Shown here: piece after piece, positions 9,336 to 17,521 of the stretch | Numbering within the stretch: position 1 is the stretch's first letter | How the letters are laid out: each line of letters starts with the position of its first letter | Assembly (NCBI RefSeq): GCF_005869875.1 | Contig: NZ_VAWG01000009.1 | Span: forward strand, 88,943 to 152,942 | Direction of reading: 5' to 3' | Length of the DNA stretch: 64,000 bases | Source: Paenibacillus pinistramenti | GTDB taxonomy: Bacteria; Bacillota; Bacilli; Paenibacillales; Paenibacillaceae | The notes under the pieces: generated by a model | The model's database searches: none | Seen by the model: the letters and a program-made list of their open reading frames with translations, nothing else | What the model was told of the DNA's origin: nothing | Translations under genes and position numbers: made by a program

Positions 9336-9746
9336 TCATTCAATCGTGTTTAAAATGCACCTAAATCTCTCTACTCCAGGATATTTCTCCCCTAGACTGG
9401 TGATTTCAAAGCCCATCTGCTCATAAAAGCCTACTGCTTCCCTATCTGTCTCCGCAGTCAATTCGCTCGATGTGTTTAGTCTTATGTATTCCATAATCAT
9501 GGCTCTGCCTATGCCCTGTCTTCTAAAATTACCTTTTATTGCAATATGTTTTATTTCCTTCACTTCTTCCGAAAGATGCAGGATCCCCATCAATCCCACT
9601 AAATTGTCGTTAATAAGCATGCCGAATAAATCCCTGTCGTTATCTTCACAGTACTTTAAATATTCGTTCTCTATTCTCTCATCATCCGGCCACATACATT
9701 CCGCTAATAAATTTCTTACTTCTTTTTTGTTATGATAATTCTTCAA
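9336..9746 (-). CDS. GNAT N-acetyltransferase
   Basis: A 136-residue Gcn5-related acetyltransferase. The acetyl-CoA pyrophosphate loop is RRQGIG (about residue 90) in the context IKHIAIKGNFRRQGIGRAMI. The C-terminal strand ends in AVGFYEQMGFEI, the classic motif B. The acceptor is unknown. It belongs to the accessory stretch before the cassette array but is not flanked by the array elements. Confidence 0.9.
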   Translation of the reverse strand: MKNYHNKKEVRNLLAECMWPDDERIENEYLKYCEDNDRDLFGMLINDNLVGLMGILHLSEEVKEIKHIAIKGNFRRQGIGRAMIMEYIRLNTSSELTAETDREAVGFYEQMGFEITSLGEKYPGVERFRCILNTIE

Positions 9747-9844
9747 GTTAATCAGATCCCTCGCCCCTTCCCAGTGACGGCTTTGTAACGGTCTATTCCC
9801 GGCCTTTCTTACGATGCAGACAGCTCTTTTACAACTTAATAATT

Positions 9845-9878
9845 TAAAAAAAGGGAACCCCTGGCCCCCTTAAAAAAA
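9845..9878 (-). terminator. Probable terminator of the SUFU gene
   Basis: On the minus strand AAGGG and CCCTT enclose a GC-rich loop and are followed by seven T residues, directly after the SUFU stop codon. The stem is short, hence moderate confidence. Confidence 0.5.
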
Positions 9879-10598
9879 CAAAAATCCTTTCTTAGCTGTA
9901 TTTTTCCGCTTAATATTTACTATTTCATTAACTCCGGCCTTTTCCAATTTCTCGAAGAGAACCTCTGCTCCGCTCTTTAGCTTCAAATCCATTTCTTCTT
10001 TATAAAGCGGAATCAAGCCAAGAAAGTGCACATCCCTATCATCTGCCAATCTTAGTGTGAAAAAGCTGTTTACTTCCTCAACCACCGTTGGAAAAGATAG
10101 AATCATCCCGGAAAAAGAGGTGTTCGCTGCAAAAGGCTGCGCGGGATCGCCGTTCGGCACCGTGTGCCCCCAATAGAGCCAAGTCTCATATTCGTGAGGC
10201 AGCCTGGCAAGCGTTTTCAACCAACGAATCGGCCAGTAGTTCTCTTCAATATCAAATGATTCCTGAGACACCTTCCAATCAGCTGGAAGACAGATCATTA
10301 GCTCTGCAAATTTATAATCCTCTGCCCCTTCAGGAACCGTCATTGGCAGATTGCTCATGCCGCAAGTTACAAAGGTATAATAATTTCTTTCCTTTGATGG
10401 ATTCACGACAAGAATGTCTAGATGGATGAGATCCGAGATGATTTCATGAAGTACATAGTCTATGGGACCAATGTGTTGCTCTACATGCTTGGAAATGGCA
10501 GTCAAGGCCGCTTCATTCTCAACAGCAAATTCAAACTCTCTTGTTCGTTCTGTATGACGATAAATCGGTTGTCCAGACTCCGAGAATTCGTTACTCAT
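9870..10598 (-). CDS. Suppressor-of-fused (SUFU) domain protein
   Basis: A 242-residue bacterial SUFU-domain protein. Diagnostic segments are the GPIDYVLHEIISDLIHLDILVVNPS block, FVTCGMSNLPMTVPEGAEDYKFAELMICLPADW, and the downstream PIRWLKTLARLPHEYETWLYWGHTVPNGDPAQPF region. Bacterial SUFU proteins often act as immunity proteins in polymorphic toxin systems; no toxin gene is recognisable beside this one, so the role is open. Strong AGGAA site upstream of ATG. Confidence 0.88.
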   Translation of the reverse strand: MSNEFSESGQPIYRHTERTREFEFAVENEAALTAISKHVEQHIGPIDYVLHEIISDLIHLDILVVNPSKERNYYTFVTCGMSNLPMTVPEGAEDYKFAELMICLPADWKVSQESFDIEENYWPIRWLKTLARLPHEYETWLYWGHTVPNGDPAQPFAANTSFSGMILSFPTVVEEVNSFFTLRLADDRDVHFLGLIPLYKEEMDLKLKSGAEVLFEKLEKAGVNEIVNIKRKNTAKKGFLFF

Positions 10599-10978
10599 TT
10601 TTCCTCCGTTACCTTTTTTTATTTAATAGTAACATTGCATAGTTATTTTTAAAATAGAGGATTATGGCGGTTAGTAAATAAACGGTCACCGAATTGATAA
10701 AGCGACTATCTGAGAAAGATCAAATTGCTAAAACAATTCTTTAAACTTTTCTCTATATTAAATTAGGCAGTGTATGCAAACCATTCAATAAGGTTAAACA
10801 TGACTGCCGGTTAGCAACCAACCCGTTATGATAAATTGGCCTGTTCCTTCATGGCTTTTTTATCGCTGGCTTCCATTATGTTATGGCTTGCTTAGGTTTG
10901 CATACAGGCCCTAGAAAAATATGCACTATTTTGTAGGGGAGAGGTAAAAGTGAAAAAGAAATTATTATGATAATTTCA
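10599..10978 (+). other. Intergenic region with MITE-like inverted repeat
   Basis: No gene seen. A perfect 12-bp inverted repeat, TGTATGCAAACC at 10771-10782 and GGTTTGCATACA at 10895-10906, encloses 112 bp with no coding capacity. The right end with its flank (10895-10914, reverse complement) matches 46124-46143 at 18 of 20 positions, suggesting a small dispersed element. Confidence 0.4.
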
Positions 10979-11141
10979 CATAACGTTCTCAGAGTTCACG
11001 AACTCGAAAGGCTTAAGGTAGCTCAGGTTCCGTGCGGCTCCGCCGCTTAGCCTTGCAGGTTAATTGCCTATTCCACTTCCTGACTTCATAACTTCTGGCA
11101 CTCCAAAGGCCTACGGCACGCTGCGCGAAAACAATGTTATC
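10979..11141 (-). repeat. attC-like cassette element A
   Basis: First element of the array. The outer arm CATAAC pairs roughly with GTTATC; the inner arm carries GTTCACG. The central CGAAAGGCTTAAG/CTTAGCCTTGCAG fold is conserved. The inner right arm is decayed (GCGCGAAAACAAT), so this end copy looks degenerate. Confidence 0.75.
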
Positions 11142-11162
11142 CGATGCTGCTGACTTCTTGAT

Positions 11163-11395
11163 TCAACTTTCATATATTCTTGATGCTTCCATTAATTTAT
11201 TATTCATTTCTAGATCTTCCAATACTCTTTGAATATCTCTTTCCGAATAACTCCTTACTATTATCATATGTCCTATATGTAGTCCTGGTGTATTTCAATC
11301 CAATTCCATTCCGTTGGATCTTCTACAACTTAATCATCAAATTTTCAGCTTACTAGTCTCGGTATTGAGCCATCTTTTGGCGCCATTGGATTTGC
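11163..11395 (-). pseudogene. Decayed cassette gene, family not recognised
   Basis: Between elements A and B the minus strand keeps two out-of-frame coding pieces. One is PTEWNWIEIH near 11310; the other is a 34-residue tail, MIIVRSYSERDIQRVLEDLE plus 14 residues (11267 to 11163), ending in TGA. A shift between them removes any complete frame. I do not recognise the family. Confidence 0.45.
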
Positions 11396-11426
11396 ATTCT
11401 TTCTTGTTTATCTCTCAGCGATTTCG

Positions 11427-11565
11427 CATAACGTCCCTGTATTCCCAAAACGACCCAGCCTTTAGATAACTCTTATCTTAGGCTGGGTCATTTGTTGTCT
11501 GAGTGTTCTTCCATGATTATACATCTGACGGACCAAGGAGTGGTAGTCACAGCGTGAATATAATC
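11427..11565 (-). repeat. attC-like cassette element B (hairpin variant)
   Basis: Short variant. The common central fold is replaced by one long hairpin, ACGACCCAGCC...GGCTGGGTC, with an inner AGATAACTCTTATCT stem. The left arm CATAACG is present; the right arm is degraded (GCGTGAATATAATC). Confidence 0.75.
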
Positions 11566-11577
11566 AAGTCTCCAACT

Positions 11578-12159
11578 CTATTTGTTGCTTTGGTATAAAA
11601 ACTCTACTTCACCATCTAGCAAATATCGATATTCAAATAATTGCATTGTTCTTTGCCTAATTCTCTCCTTTATAACCCTGCCTAAGCTTACCGATCCTTG
11701 TGAGCCAAGGTAACCATTATTAATAAATGTCTTCTCTACAAATTCTGTTTCTCCTAAGTGATACTGTAACCATTCTTTCTGCGATTTAATTAGCGCTTCT
11801 CTTGGTTCTCTATCCAGCTTAGAAAGAAGCGTTTGATAGATTTGATTCAACTCTTTATCCCAAATCTCTGCATATTTGCTTTCCAACGCTCCCCATTCTA
11901 ATGTTGTAATAGTCTCTTTGGAATTTTGAAATTCATTAAATTCTACTTCATAATCATGATCTATAGGATTTCTGAGCATTTCATCATAAAATTCTCCTTT
12001 CAAATCATAGTCCCCAATGCTCATGGATAACACTTCATTATTTGAAGAACCTGATTGACCTGATTTCGTTTCGCTGCTCAAGGCAGTCGAATGATTAATA
12101 TTTTGGCAGGATGAACACACTATCGTAATAAAAAATAATAAGAGTATCTTACCTTTCAT
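11578..12159 (-). CDS. LprI-like lipoprotein (DUF1311 type), cassette gene
   Basis: A 193-residue lipoprotein with a signal peptide and Cys at the lipobox (ITIVCSSC, residues 13-20). The C-terminal half has the LprI/DUF1311 pattern: LESKYAEIWDKELNQIYQTLL, then LIKSQKEWLQY and RTMQLFEYR. LprI in mycobacteria inhibits lysozyme; that activity here is inferred only from family. AAGGAG precedes the ATG. A broken NUDIX gene lies 24 bp upstream on the same strand, so this unit carries two genes between elements B and C. Confidence 0.75.
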   Translation of the reverse strand: MKGKILLLFFITIVCSSCQNINHSTALSSETKSGQSGSSNNEVLSMSIGDYDLKGEFYDEMLRNPIDHDYEVEFNEFQNSKETITTLEWGALESKYAEIWDKELNQIYQTLLSKLDREPREALIKSQKEWLQYHLGETEFVEKTFINNGYLGSQGSVSLGRVIKERIRQRTMQLFEYRYLLDGEVEFLYQSNK

Positions 12160-12183
12160 AAATGATCTCCTTAAATATTATCT

Positions 12184-12431
12184 TTAATAAAATGTATAGT
12201 CTCTCTTCTGAATAAACTTGCCCATATAATCTAGTGGTTTATCATATTGTAGTAAAGATATTGCTTCGTCGAATACTTCTTAATCGACTTCACGAATTAA
12301 GGCTTCAAGAATACCTTCATTCTCTTCAACCCCACCGCCGGACAATTTATGATAGTTATTCTTTGAAACAAATAATAGAGCAACTTGATTAAACTGATTT
12401 ATAACTATGGTTTTACCCAAATTGCAGACAT
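12184..12431 (-). pseudogene. NUDIX hydrolase pseudogene, cassette gene
   Basis: The minus strand reads MSAIWVK from ATG at 12431, shifts frame by 1 nt, then continues TIVINQFNQVALLFVSKNN and the Nudix box GGGVEENEGILEALIREVD. An in-frame TAA replaces the first of the paired glutamates after REV. The reading continues to a natural stop at 12184. One shift and one nonsense codon in the catalytic helix mean it cannot make an active enzyme. Confidence 0.75.
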
Positions 12432-12435
12432 TTCG

Positions 12436-12598
12436 CCTAACGTTTGGATATTCACGAACCCGAGAGGTTTAAGGCGACCGAAGGGAGACGGGGCGAAGAC
12501 TTAGCCTCGCAGGGTTGTCTGGCTGCTCCCACTTCCCCGACTACTCCTCTCCAGACCGAGGGCGTCATCCCGAAGCGTGAACACGGTGTTGTGTTATA
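12436..12598 (-). repeat. attC-like cassette element C
   Basis: Full-length element: CCTAAC arm, ATATTCACGAACCCGAGAG, central stems, GCAGGGTTGTCTGG, GCGTGAACACGGTGTT and final GTTATA. Confidence 0.85.
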
Positions 12599-12637
12599 TG
12601 ACGTCTCTGACTTCCGAATTACTATCAAACTTTCATT

Positions 12638-13197
12638 CTAAAAATTACACCCATCTATAGTATTTGTAAGCTCTGACCATCGGGCCGACAATAACTTTGC
12701 ATAATCAAGAGTATTCAACCCGTATTGCCCCAAGGCATATCCGTCATTGACCTCTATTAATAACGTTTCTCCTTTATCGGTTAATCCAATATCAACGGCA
12801 TATCCATTAGGAGCAGACAAATATTGCTTTACTATGCTTTATTTCTAACCACAATTCCAGTAAATTTTTTATCCTCAATAGGTTTAATAAAGACATTCCA
12901 GTTTTCTGGATTATTAGCTATGGTACTTAATCGGGATTTCCAAACACGTCTACCAAGATATCCAGTAACCTCTTCCGGATAATCAATTTCTGGCGCAATA
13001 ACATCAAACTTTTGAAGCGCTCTCCTGACATCATCAACGAATCCCACAATTATATCTTCACGTTGAAGATCAATTAATTCATCTACATTATAAAAATGCT
13101 TCATCTCAAATCCCATTTGCTTAAATCCATCATAAGCAGCATAAAAGTTGTGATTTGCAAATTCATTATCATTAGCTTTTTTTAAATAGATCTTCAT
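12638..13197 (-). pseudogene. ATP-grasp domain protein, internally deleted, cassette gene
   Basis: The N-terminal piece (13197 to 12832; start chosen for AGGTGG before MKIYLKKAND) contains EVTGYLGRRVWKSRLSTI and ends early after IVVRNKA. After the stop, another frame resumes with SAPNGYAVDIGLTDKGETLL and IEVNDGYALGQYGL, the C-terminal Mg/ATP site of an ATP-grasp ligase. Roughly 80 residues expected between the two are missing. The family is clear; the gene is inactivated by deletion. Confidence 0.75.
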
Positions 13198-13267
13198 TGT
13201 AAATCCACCTATCATAATTATTATTTCAGCTTTGCCCTATCTCCACTAATGCAATACAGAGATGTCA

Positions 13268-13408
13268 TATAACGTTCGTATATTCACGACGTCCATCTCC
13301 CTTAGATAGCTCCTATCTTAGGGAGATGGATGTGTCCGCAGCATCGGCTTCATGGATCAGCTTTTGCGGACCGAGGGCCAAAGCCCGAAGCGTGAATATG
13401 ATGGTATA
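13268..13408 (-). repeat. attC-like cassette element D (hairpin variant)
   Basis: Starts TATAACGTTCGTATATTCACGACGTC. The centre is one long stem (CATCTCCCTTAGATAG/CTATCTTAGGGAGATGG) and the end is GCGTGAATATGATGGTATA. It belongs to the GACGTC...GATGTGTC subclass with J, L and M. Confidence 0.82.
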
Positions 13409-13498
13409 AGATGTTGGCCCCTTCTTGAGTTACTTTCATTATCATTCCTGTTATCCATATAAAAATAATCCTAACGTATAATGTCAGGGCACTTGTTG

Positions 13499-13751
13499 TT
13501 ATTTGTATATATCTCCTCTAGGACCTAAGCGTACTACAAATATAACTGATTCATTATTTCTGATTTCATAGATTATTCGATAATTCCCAACACGTAATCT
13601 ATAATAATTACCATCTTACCCTTCATTTTCTTTATATTCCGAGCTCACGTCGCAAGTCCTCCAAGGATTAAGTTTTACCGCTTTGAAAATCGATTTGCCC
13701 TTGCTCAATTGCCTTTAAAATTTGTTCGAGTTCATCATTTGGGACACTCAT
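13499..13751 (-). pseudogene. RelE/ParE-type toxin and antitoxin remnant, cassette genes
   Basis: Antitoxin: MSVPNDELEQILKAIEQGQ from ATG at 13751, interrupted by an in-frame TAA at 13668-13670, then SLEDLRRELGI to 13632. Toxin: only the last 37 residues remain ([20 protein letters not shown], then [12 protein letters not shown], stop at 13499), a typical RelE/ParE C-terminus. The toxin N-terminal half is missing. Toxin-antitoxin pairs are characteristic cargo of integron arrays. Confidence 0.75.
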
Positions 13752-13806
13752 GATTTGTACCCCCTTCATCGAGATACCCCAGACAAAGCCGATCTTGCGC
13801 CAATCT

Positions 13807-13969
13807 TATAACGTTCCCGTATTCACAAACCCGAGACCTTAAGCCCCTACGGAGGGCGGCCGCGACGCGGTTAGGTTCGCAGGGTTGTCCACCTGATACA
13901 ATTCTCGAAATGCAATTGGCGGACCAAGGGGCGGCGCCAGCCGACCCGCAGCGCGAATATAATGTTATA
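13807..13969 (-). repeat. attC-like cassette element E
   Basis: Full-length: TATAACGTTCCCGTATTCACAAACCCGAG at the left, GCGCGAATATAATGTTATA at the right, with AGGGTTGTCC in the centre. The inner arms carry several mismatches. Confidence 0.83.
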
Positions 13970-13996
13970 CGACGGAACTTTGAGATACTCACACGA

Positions 13997-14428
13997 TCAC
14001 TTTATTTCACTTTCATGAATAACTCCAAACATCCCAGTCATTCCTTCGTGCTTATTAAATCCGTATTTTGTATAGAAAGACTCTTTTCCTTCTGATGCGA
14101 ATAAGCCTACAAAAGATTTTTCTGGTGCATTTTCCTTTAAGTACTCTGTAATTTCAACCATAATTAGACTACCTAACCCTTTGTTTTGATGTTCCGGATC
14201 CACAGCCACGTCTTGAATATAAAAATAAATCTTACCGTCTCCAACTACTCTTCCCATACCTACAATCTCATCTTTAAATTGAATGACAACGCTGAATATT
14301 GATTCCTTTAAAGACTCTTCTGCAACATCAAAATTCATATAGTCTTCCCATCCAACAGCTGTACAAAGGTTCTTATATTCCTCGATTGTAGGTATTCTAT
14401 TTATTGTTTTATATTCGTTCTTAGTCAT
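13997..14428 (-). CDS. GNAT N-acetyltransferase, cassette gene
   Basis: A 143-residue GNAT protein. The acetyl-CoA loop is NKGLGS in DVAVDPEHQNKGLGSLIM (about residue 85) and the C-terminal strand is YTKYGFNKHEG. AAGGAG precedes the ATG. The gene fills the unit between elements E and F and appears intact, one of the few undamaged cargo genes. The substrate is unknown. Confidence 0.92.
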   Translation of the reverse strand: MTKNEYKTINRIPTIEEYKNLCTAVGWEDYMNFDVAEESLKESIFSVVIQFKDEIVGMGRVVGDGKIYFYIQDVAVDPEHQNKGLGSLIMVEITEYLKENAPEKSFVGLFASEGKESFYTKYGFNKHEGMTGMFGVIHESEIK

Positions 14429-14518
14429 ATAATCTCCTTATAAAATTAATTTCTTATAGGTTACGTTTCCTGCTCCATTGTCATCACCCACTTTAATTAT
14501 AATCTCTTCGTTCTGTCG

Positions 14519-14681
14519 TATAACGTTCGTGTATTCACGAACCCGAGAGCCTTAAGCCCCAAAGGGGCGACCGCGACTGCGGTTAGGTTCGCAGGGTTGT
14601 TCGCCTGAGCTTTCTTCCTTGCTAATCCCTTCGGGCGAACCAAGGAGCCGCAAGGCTCCGCAACGTGAATACAGTGTTATC
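14519..14681 (-). repeat. attC-like cassette element F
   Basis: Full-length: TATAACGTTCGTGTATTCACGAACCCGAGAG at the left, CAACGTGAATACAGTGTTATC at the right. Confidence 0.87.
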
Positions 14682-14707
14682 AGAAGTTACTGCCTTCCTT
14701 GAAATAC

Positions 14708-15103
14708 TCACACATTCTTCTTTCCTGATCCAAAAGCAATTACATAATTATCTGGATCATTAATTGAGAACTCTTTCCATGAGCCCCACTCTAAATCATA
14801 AACTTCAGGTTCTTGAACAATTATTGCTCCCTTGCCTTTAAGTTGTTCAAATAAAAAATCTATGTCATCATGCGTATCAACATAAGCGTATGTATCCCAT
14901 GATTTGTATTGCCCTTTACCAGGTTTGTTTGGAATTACATCAAGCGGGTTGTTTGCTTGAATTAACTTGAATCCTAATCTAAAATCATCTCTTACTGCCC
15001 ACCAATCTGTTACATCACAACCTAAGACATCTTTATAAAATGCTTTCGAGACTTCTAAATCGGAAACCAATAGTACTTGAACTGAGAATTGGACTTTACT
15101 CAT
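14708..15103 (-). CDS. VOC/glyoxalase-fold protein, cassette gene
   Basis: A 131-residue vicinal-oxygen-chelate protein related to bleomycin-resistance/glyoxalase proteins. It has two beta-alpha-beta modules: VSDLEVSKAFYKDVLGCDV near the start and YAYVDTHDDIDFLFEQLKGKGA in the second half, ending with SINDPDNYVIAFGSG. TTAGGAGG gives a strong start. It fills the F-G unit. Such proteins may sequester drugs or catalyse isomerase or dioxygenase reactions; which applies cannot be told. Confidence 0.9.
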   Translation of the reverse strand: MSKVQFSVQVLLVSDLEVSKAFYKDVLGCDVTDWWAVRDDFRLGFKLIQANNPLDVIPNKPGKGQYKSWDTYAYVDTHDDIDFLFEQLKGKGAIIVQEPEVYDLEWGSWKEFSINDPDNYVIAFGSGKKNV

Positions 15104-15153
15104 TTGATTGCCTCCTAATAATATGGATTTTGAATATGTTTACAGTAATTTCC

Positions 15154-15314
15154 GATAACGTTCTTGTATTCACGAACCCGAGAGGCTTAAGGCAGCTTGC
15201 TGCCGGGTGGCTCCGCCACTTAGCCTCGCAGGGTTGTCTGCCTGACTCCGCTTCCCCGAAATCCCTCTGGCAGACCAAGGGCCGTCAGGCCCGCCGCGTG
15301 AATACGGTGTTATA
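15154..15314 (-). repeat. attC-like cassette element G
   Basis: Full-length. Outer arms GATAAC/GTTATA, inner arms TATTCACG/CGTGAATA, central stems GAGGCTTAAG/CTTAGCCTC, GGCAGC/GCTGCC and GGTGGC/GCCACT. Confidence 0.9.
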
Positions 15315-15408
15315 CGCTGGTTCGTTCTTCTTCGAGTTTCCCACATTGCTTGTTCCTTTAATGAATTGTACAATTATTTTATAAGTCTTCTCCTTGGAGG
15401 TGAGTTAC

Positions 15409-15669
15409 ATGAATTGGTCTACCGTTCGAGATAAATATCCAGATAGATGGGTTTTAGTTGAGGCTCTGTCGGCTGAATCTTCTAACCATAAAAGAAGCAT
15501 TAATAACATGTCAGTTATCTTGGACTTCTTAGATCCAAAAGATGCATGGTCCTCATATAAAAAACTTCACTTATCTGATCCTTCAAGAGAACTTTATGTA
15601 TTCTATACAGGTAATGAAATTATTGAAGTTATTGAACAACCATTCACAGGAATCAGGGGTCTTCAATGA
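15409..15669 (+). CDS. Small hypothetical protein, cassette gene in reverse orientation
   Basis: An 86-residue soluble protein (MNWSTVRDKYPDRWVLVEAL), start fixed by GGAGGTGA 7 nt upstream. No family is assigned with confidence. It overlaps the retropepsin-like gene by ATGA, so the pair is translationally coupled, an arrangement that suggests partner function. This is the only unit in the array read from the plus strand, although its flanking elements keep the common orientation. Confidence 0.72.
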   Translation: MNWSTVRDKYPDRWVLVEALSAESSNHKRSINNMSVILDFLDPKDAWSSYKKLHLSDPSRELYVFYTGNEIIEVIEQPFTGIRGLQ

Positions 15670-16053
15670 AAATTGAACTAATCAACGGTCTCCCTATCAT
15701 CTCCTTCCTCCTGACATACAATAATCAAACGATCCACTCACTTAAATAATGTCCTCTTAGATACGGGTTGTTCCACTACAATCTTTGATACTGATGTCGT
15801 TGAACCAATTGGTTTAGACATTGACTTTATTAACGGTAAATCTGTTCGCATGTACGGTGTCGGTGAACAAAGTGAATTATGTTACCAACAAACAATTTCA
15901 AATTTGACTATAGACAATCTATTCCTCAATAAATTCTCTATACAACTTGGAATTACAAAAGAATCCTACGGTTTTGAGGCTATACTTGGTGTAGATGTCA
16001 TGTTCAAATATGGTTTGAAGATAGATTTTGAAAATTTAGAGTTATTAAAATAA
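15666..16053 (+). pseudogene. Retropepsin-like aspartic protease, frameshifted, cassette gene
   Basis: Starts MKIELINGLPIISFLL and should run into NVLLDTGCSTTIFDTD, the DTG active site of a clan AA protease, then EAILGVDVMFKYGLKIDF. The frame breaks at about 15743, where ACTC appears tandemly duplicated (CCACTCACTTAAATAAT). Removing 4 nt restores the whole reading frame. The frame then runs without lesions to 16053, so this is a recent or possibly reversible disruption. Confidence 0.72.
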
Positions 16054-16070
16054 TCTTTAACGAACTTGCG

Positions 16071-16214
16071 TATAACGTTCTTGTATTCACGAAACGACCC
16101 AGCCCTAGATAGCTCTTATCTTAGGCTGGGTCGTTTGTTGTCTGAGCTTCTTCCACGATTATACATCTGGACAACCGAAGGGCGATAGCCCCATTGCGTG
16201 AATACGGTGTTATA
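16071..16214 (-). repeat. attC-like cassette element H (hairpin variant)
   Basis: Same subclass as B: TATAACGTTCTTGTATTCACGAA, a long ACGACCCAGCC/GGCTGGGTCGT hairpin, then TTGCGTGAATACGGTGTTATA. Unlike B, all four arms are intact. Confidence 0.87.
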
Positions 16215-16242
16215 TGAAGTAGCATGACATCTTGAATTACTT

Positions 16243-16638
16243 TCAGTAAATCAACTCACAGTCATGATGTTCCCATACATCAAATAAATTTCCATCAAGA
16301 TCTTCTAGAACAAAGAATTTCCCATACTTTCCTTCATCAACAATATTTCCAACCTTCACATCTTCTGATTTTAAATAGGTATGTAAAGATGTAATATCAT
16401 TAGTAAAAAAGGTAATAACCCATCTCTTCTTATTATTTATTTCAAATACTGCTCTAGATTCATTATCGCTTTGTATTAAATCAAGGATTGGTCTGTTATC
16501 CCTAAACAAACTCAAGTAGTCTTTTCTTTGATTCCTAATATTAAAACCAAAGTGTTTTACAAACCATTCTGCGGAGTTCTTAATATTTTTAACGGGAATG
16601 ACGTTATAGGCAATTCCCAGTATCTTTCCAACTTCCAT
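16243..16638 (-). CDS. VOC/glyoxalase-fold protein, cassette gene
   Basis: A 131-residue VOC protein: YNVIPVKNIKNSAEWFVKHF, FNIRNQRKDYLSLFRDNR, and a C-terminal FFVLEDLDGNLFDVWEHHD where the Asp/Asn-Leu-Glu type metal position is Asp. AGGAGG gives a clear start. It is distinct in sequence from the F-G unit protein, so not a duplication. Function unassigned. Confidence 0.9.
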   Translation of the reverse strand: MEVGKILGIAYNVIPVKNIKNSAEWFVKHFGFNIRNQRKDYLSLFRDNRPILDLIQSDNESRAVFEINNKKRWVITFFTNDITSLHTYLKSEDVKVGNIVDEGKYGKFFVLEDLDGNLFDVWEHHDCELIY

Positions 16639-16683
16639 GAATATACCTCCTAAATCTGTTCCTTATTATTTCATGCTATTTCA

Positions 16684-16842
16684 TATAACGTTTGGGTATC
16701 TACGAACCCGAGAGGCTTAAGGGAGGGTATGCGACCGGGTCCGACGGACTTAGCCTCGCAGGGTTGTGAGCTGAATCCACTTCTCTGACTACTGCCTCAT
16801 GTGAACCAAGGGCGAAGCCCGCAGCGTAGATACTGTGTTATA
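16684..16842 (-). repeat. attC-like cassette element I
   Basis: Full-length: TATAACGTTTGGGTATCTACGAACCCGAGAG at the left, CAGCGTAGATACTGTGTTATA at the right. The inner arms changed together (TATCTACG/CGTAGATA instead of TATTCACG/CGTGAATA), a compensatory double change. Confidence 0.9.
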
Positions 16843-16877
16843 TGAAGGATATGCCTTCGAAGAAATACCCTCACAGA

Positions 16878-17342
16878 TTACTTGTTTCCCTCATTTGCAT
16901 ATGTTATTTCATTTCCTTCAATTAATTTTCTAAGTCCATCTTTATAATACGGCATTAATTTCTCAGCCTTATGAATATCCATCCAAGCTATCTTTGAAAT
17001 TTCATCAGGTCTAACAATCTCTTCGTTCCCTCCAATGATTTCAGCCCTAAACGTAAAAAAGATTGCATGTTCACTAATCTTTTCAAATTTGCATTCATTT
17101 AGAGCTACTAATCCAAATATCTTGATATCTAACCCCGTTTCTTCTTTTGCTTCTCTTATTACTGCTTGCTCTAAAGTTTCATTGGTTTCAACGGCTCCTC
17201 CTGGTAGAGACCAACTATCACGATCAATATTGTGTACCATGAGGACTTTAGATTTTGAATTATTAGTTATTAGAGAATAAGTAATATCCACTCGTTTCAA
17301 TTGATAACATCCCTTCTGTTTATAAATCTGCATATCTTTCAT
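16878..17342 (-). CDS. NUDIX hydrolase, cassette gene
   Basis: An intact Nudix protein. The Nudix box is GGAVETNETLEQAVIREAKE plus ETGL; the N-terminus includes KRVDITYSLITNNSKSKVLM. The frame is open to 17357, but that start lies inside element J. ATG at 17342 (MKDMQIYK) or 17333 (MQIYK) is more likely; neither has a good ribosome site. The 17342 ATG is formed by the outer arm of the element (GTTATATGAAAG), so the start depends on the junction. Substrate unknown. Confidence 0.88.
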   Translation of the reverse strand: MKDMQIYKQKGCYQLKRVDITYSLITNNSKSKVLMVHNIDRDSWSLPGGAVETNETLEQAVIREAKEETGLDIKIFGLVALNECKFEKISEHAIFFTFRAEIIGGNEEIVRPDEISKIAWMDIHKAEKLMPYYKDGLRKLIEGNEITYANEGNK

Positions 17343-17506
17343 ATAACGTTCGTGCATTCACGACGTTCAAGCGGCTTAAGGACCGTCAGGTCCGGGTGGC
17401 TCTGCCACTTAGCCGGTTGAATGTGTCCGTCTGATTCCACCTCCCGAAATTCCTCGGGCGGACCAAGGATCAGCTTGCTGATCCGCAGCGTGAATGCGGT
17501 GTTATA
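17342..17506 (-). repeat. attC-like cassette element J
   Basis: Full-length: TATAACGTTCGTGCATTCACGACG at the left, GCGTGAATGCGGTGTTATA at the right. The inner arms again covary (GCATTCACG/CGTGAATGC). The central stem TTCAAGCGGC/GCCGGTTGAA has diverged from other copies but still pairs almost fully. Confidence 0.9.
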
Positions 17507-17521
17507 CGAAGCCCTCTCTTC

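Noticed and set aside
9870..10598. SUFU gene as part of a polymorphic-toxin immunity cluster
   Set aside because: No toxin, secretion or repeat-delivery gene is adjacent; the neighbours are unrelated small enzymes.
11578..12159. The LprI-like gene as the precursor or immunity gene of a toxin system
   Set aside because: It has a normal lipoprotein signal and the DUF1311 pattern, and the neighbouring gene is a broken NUDIX, so there is no toxin partner.
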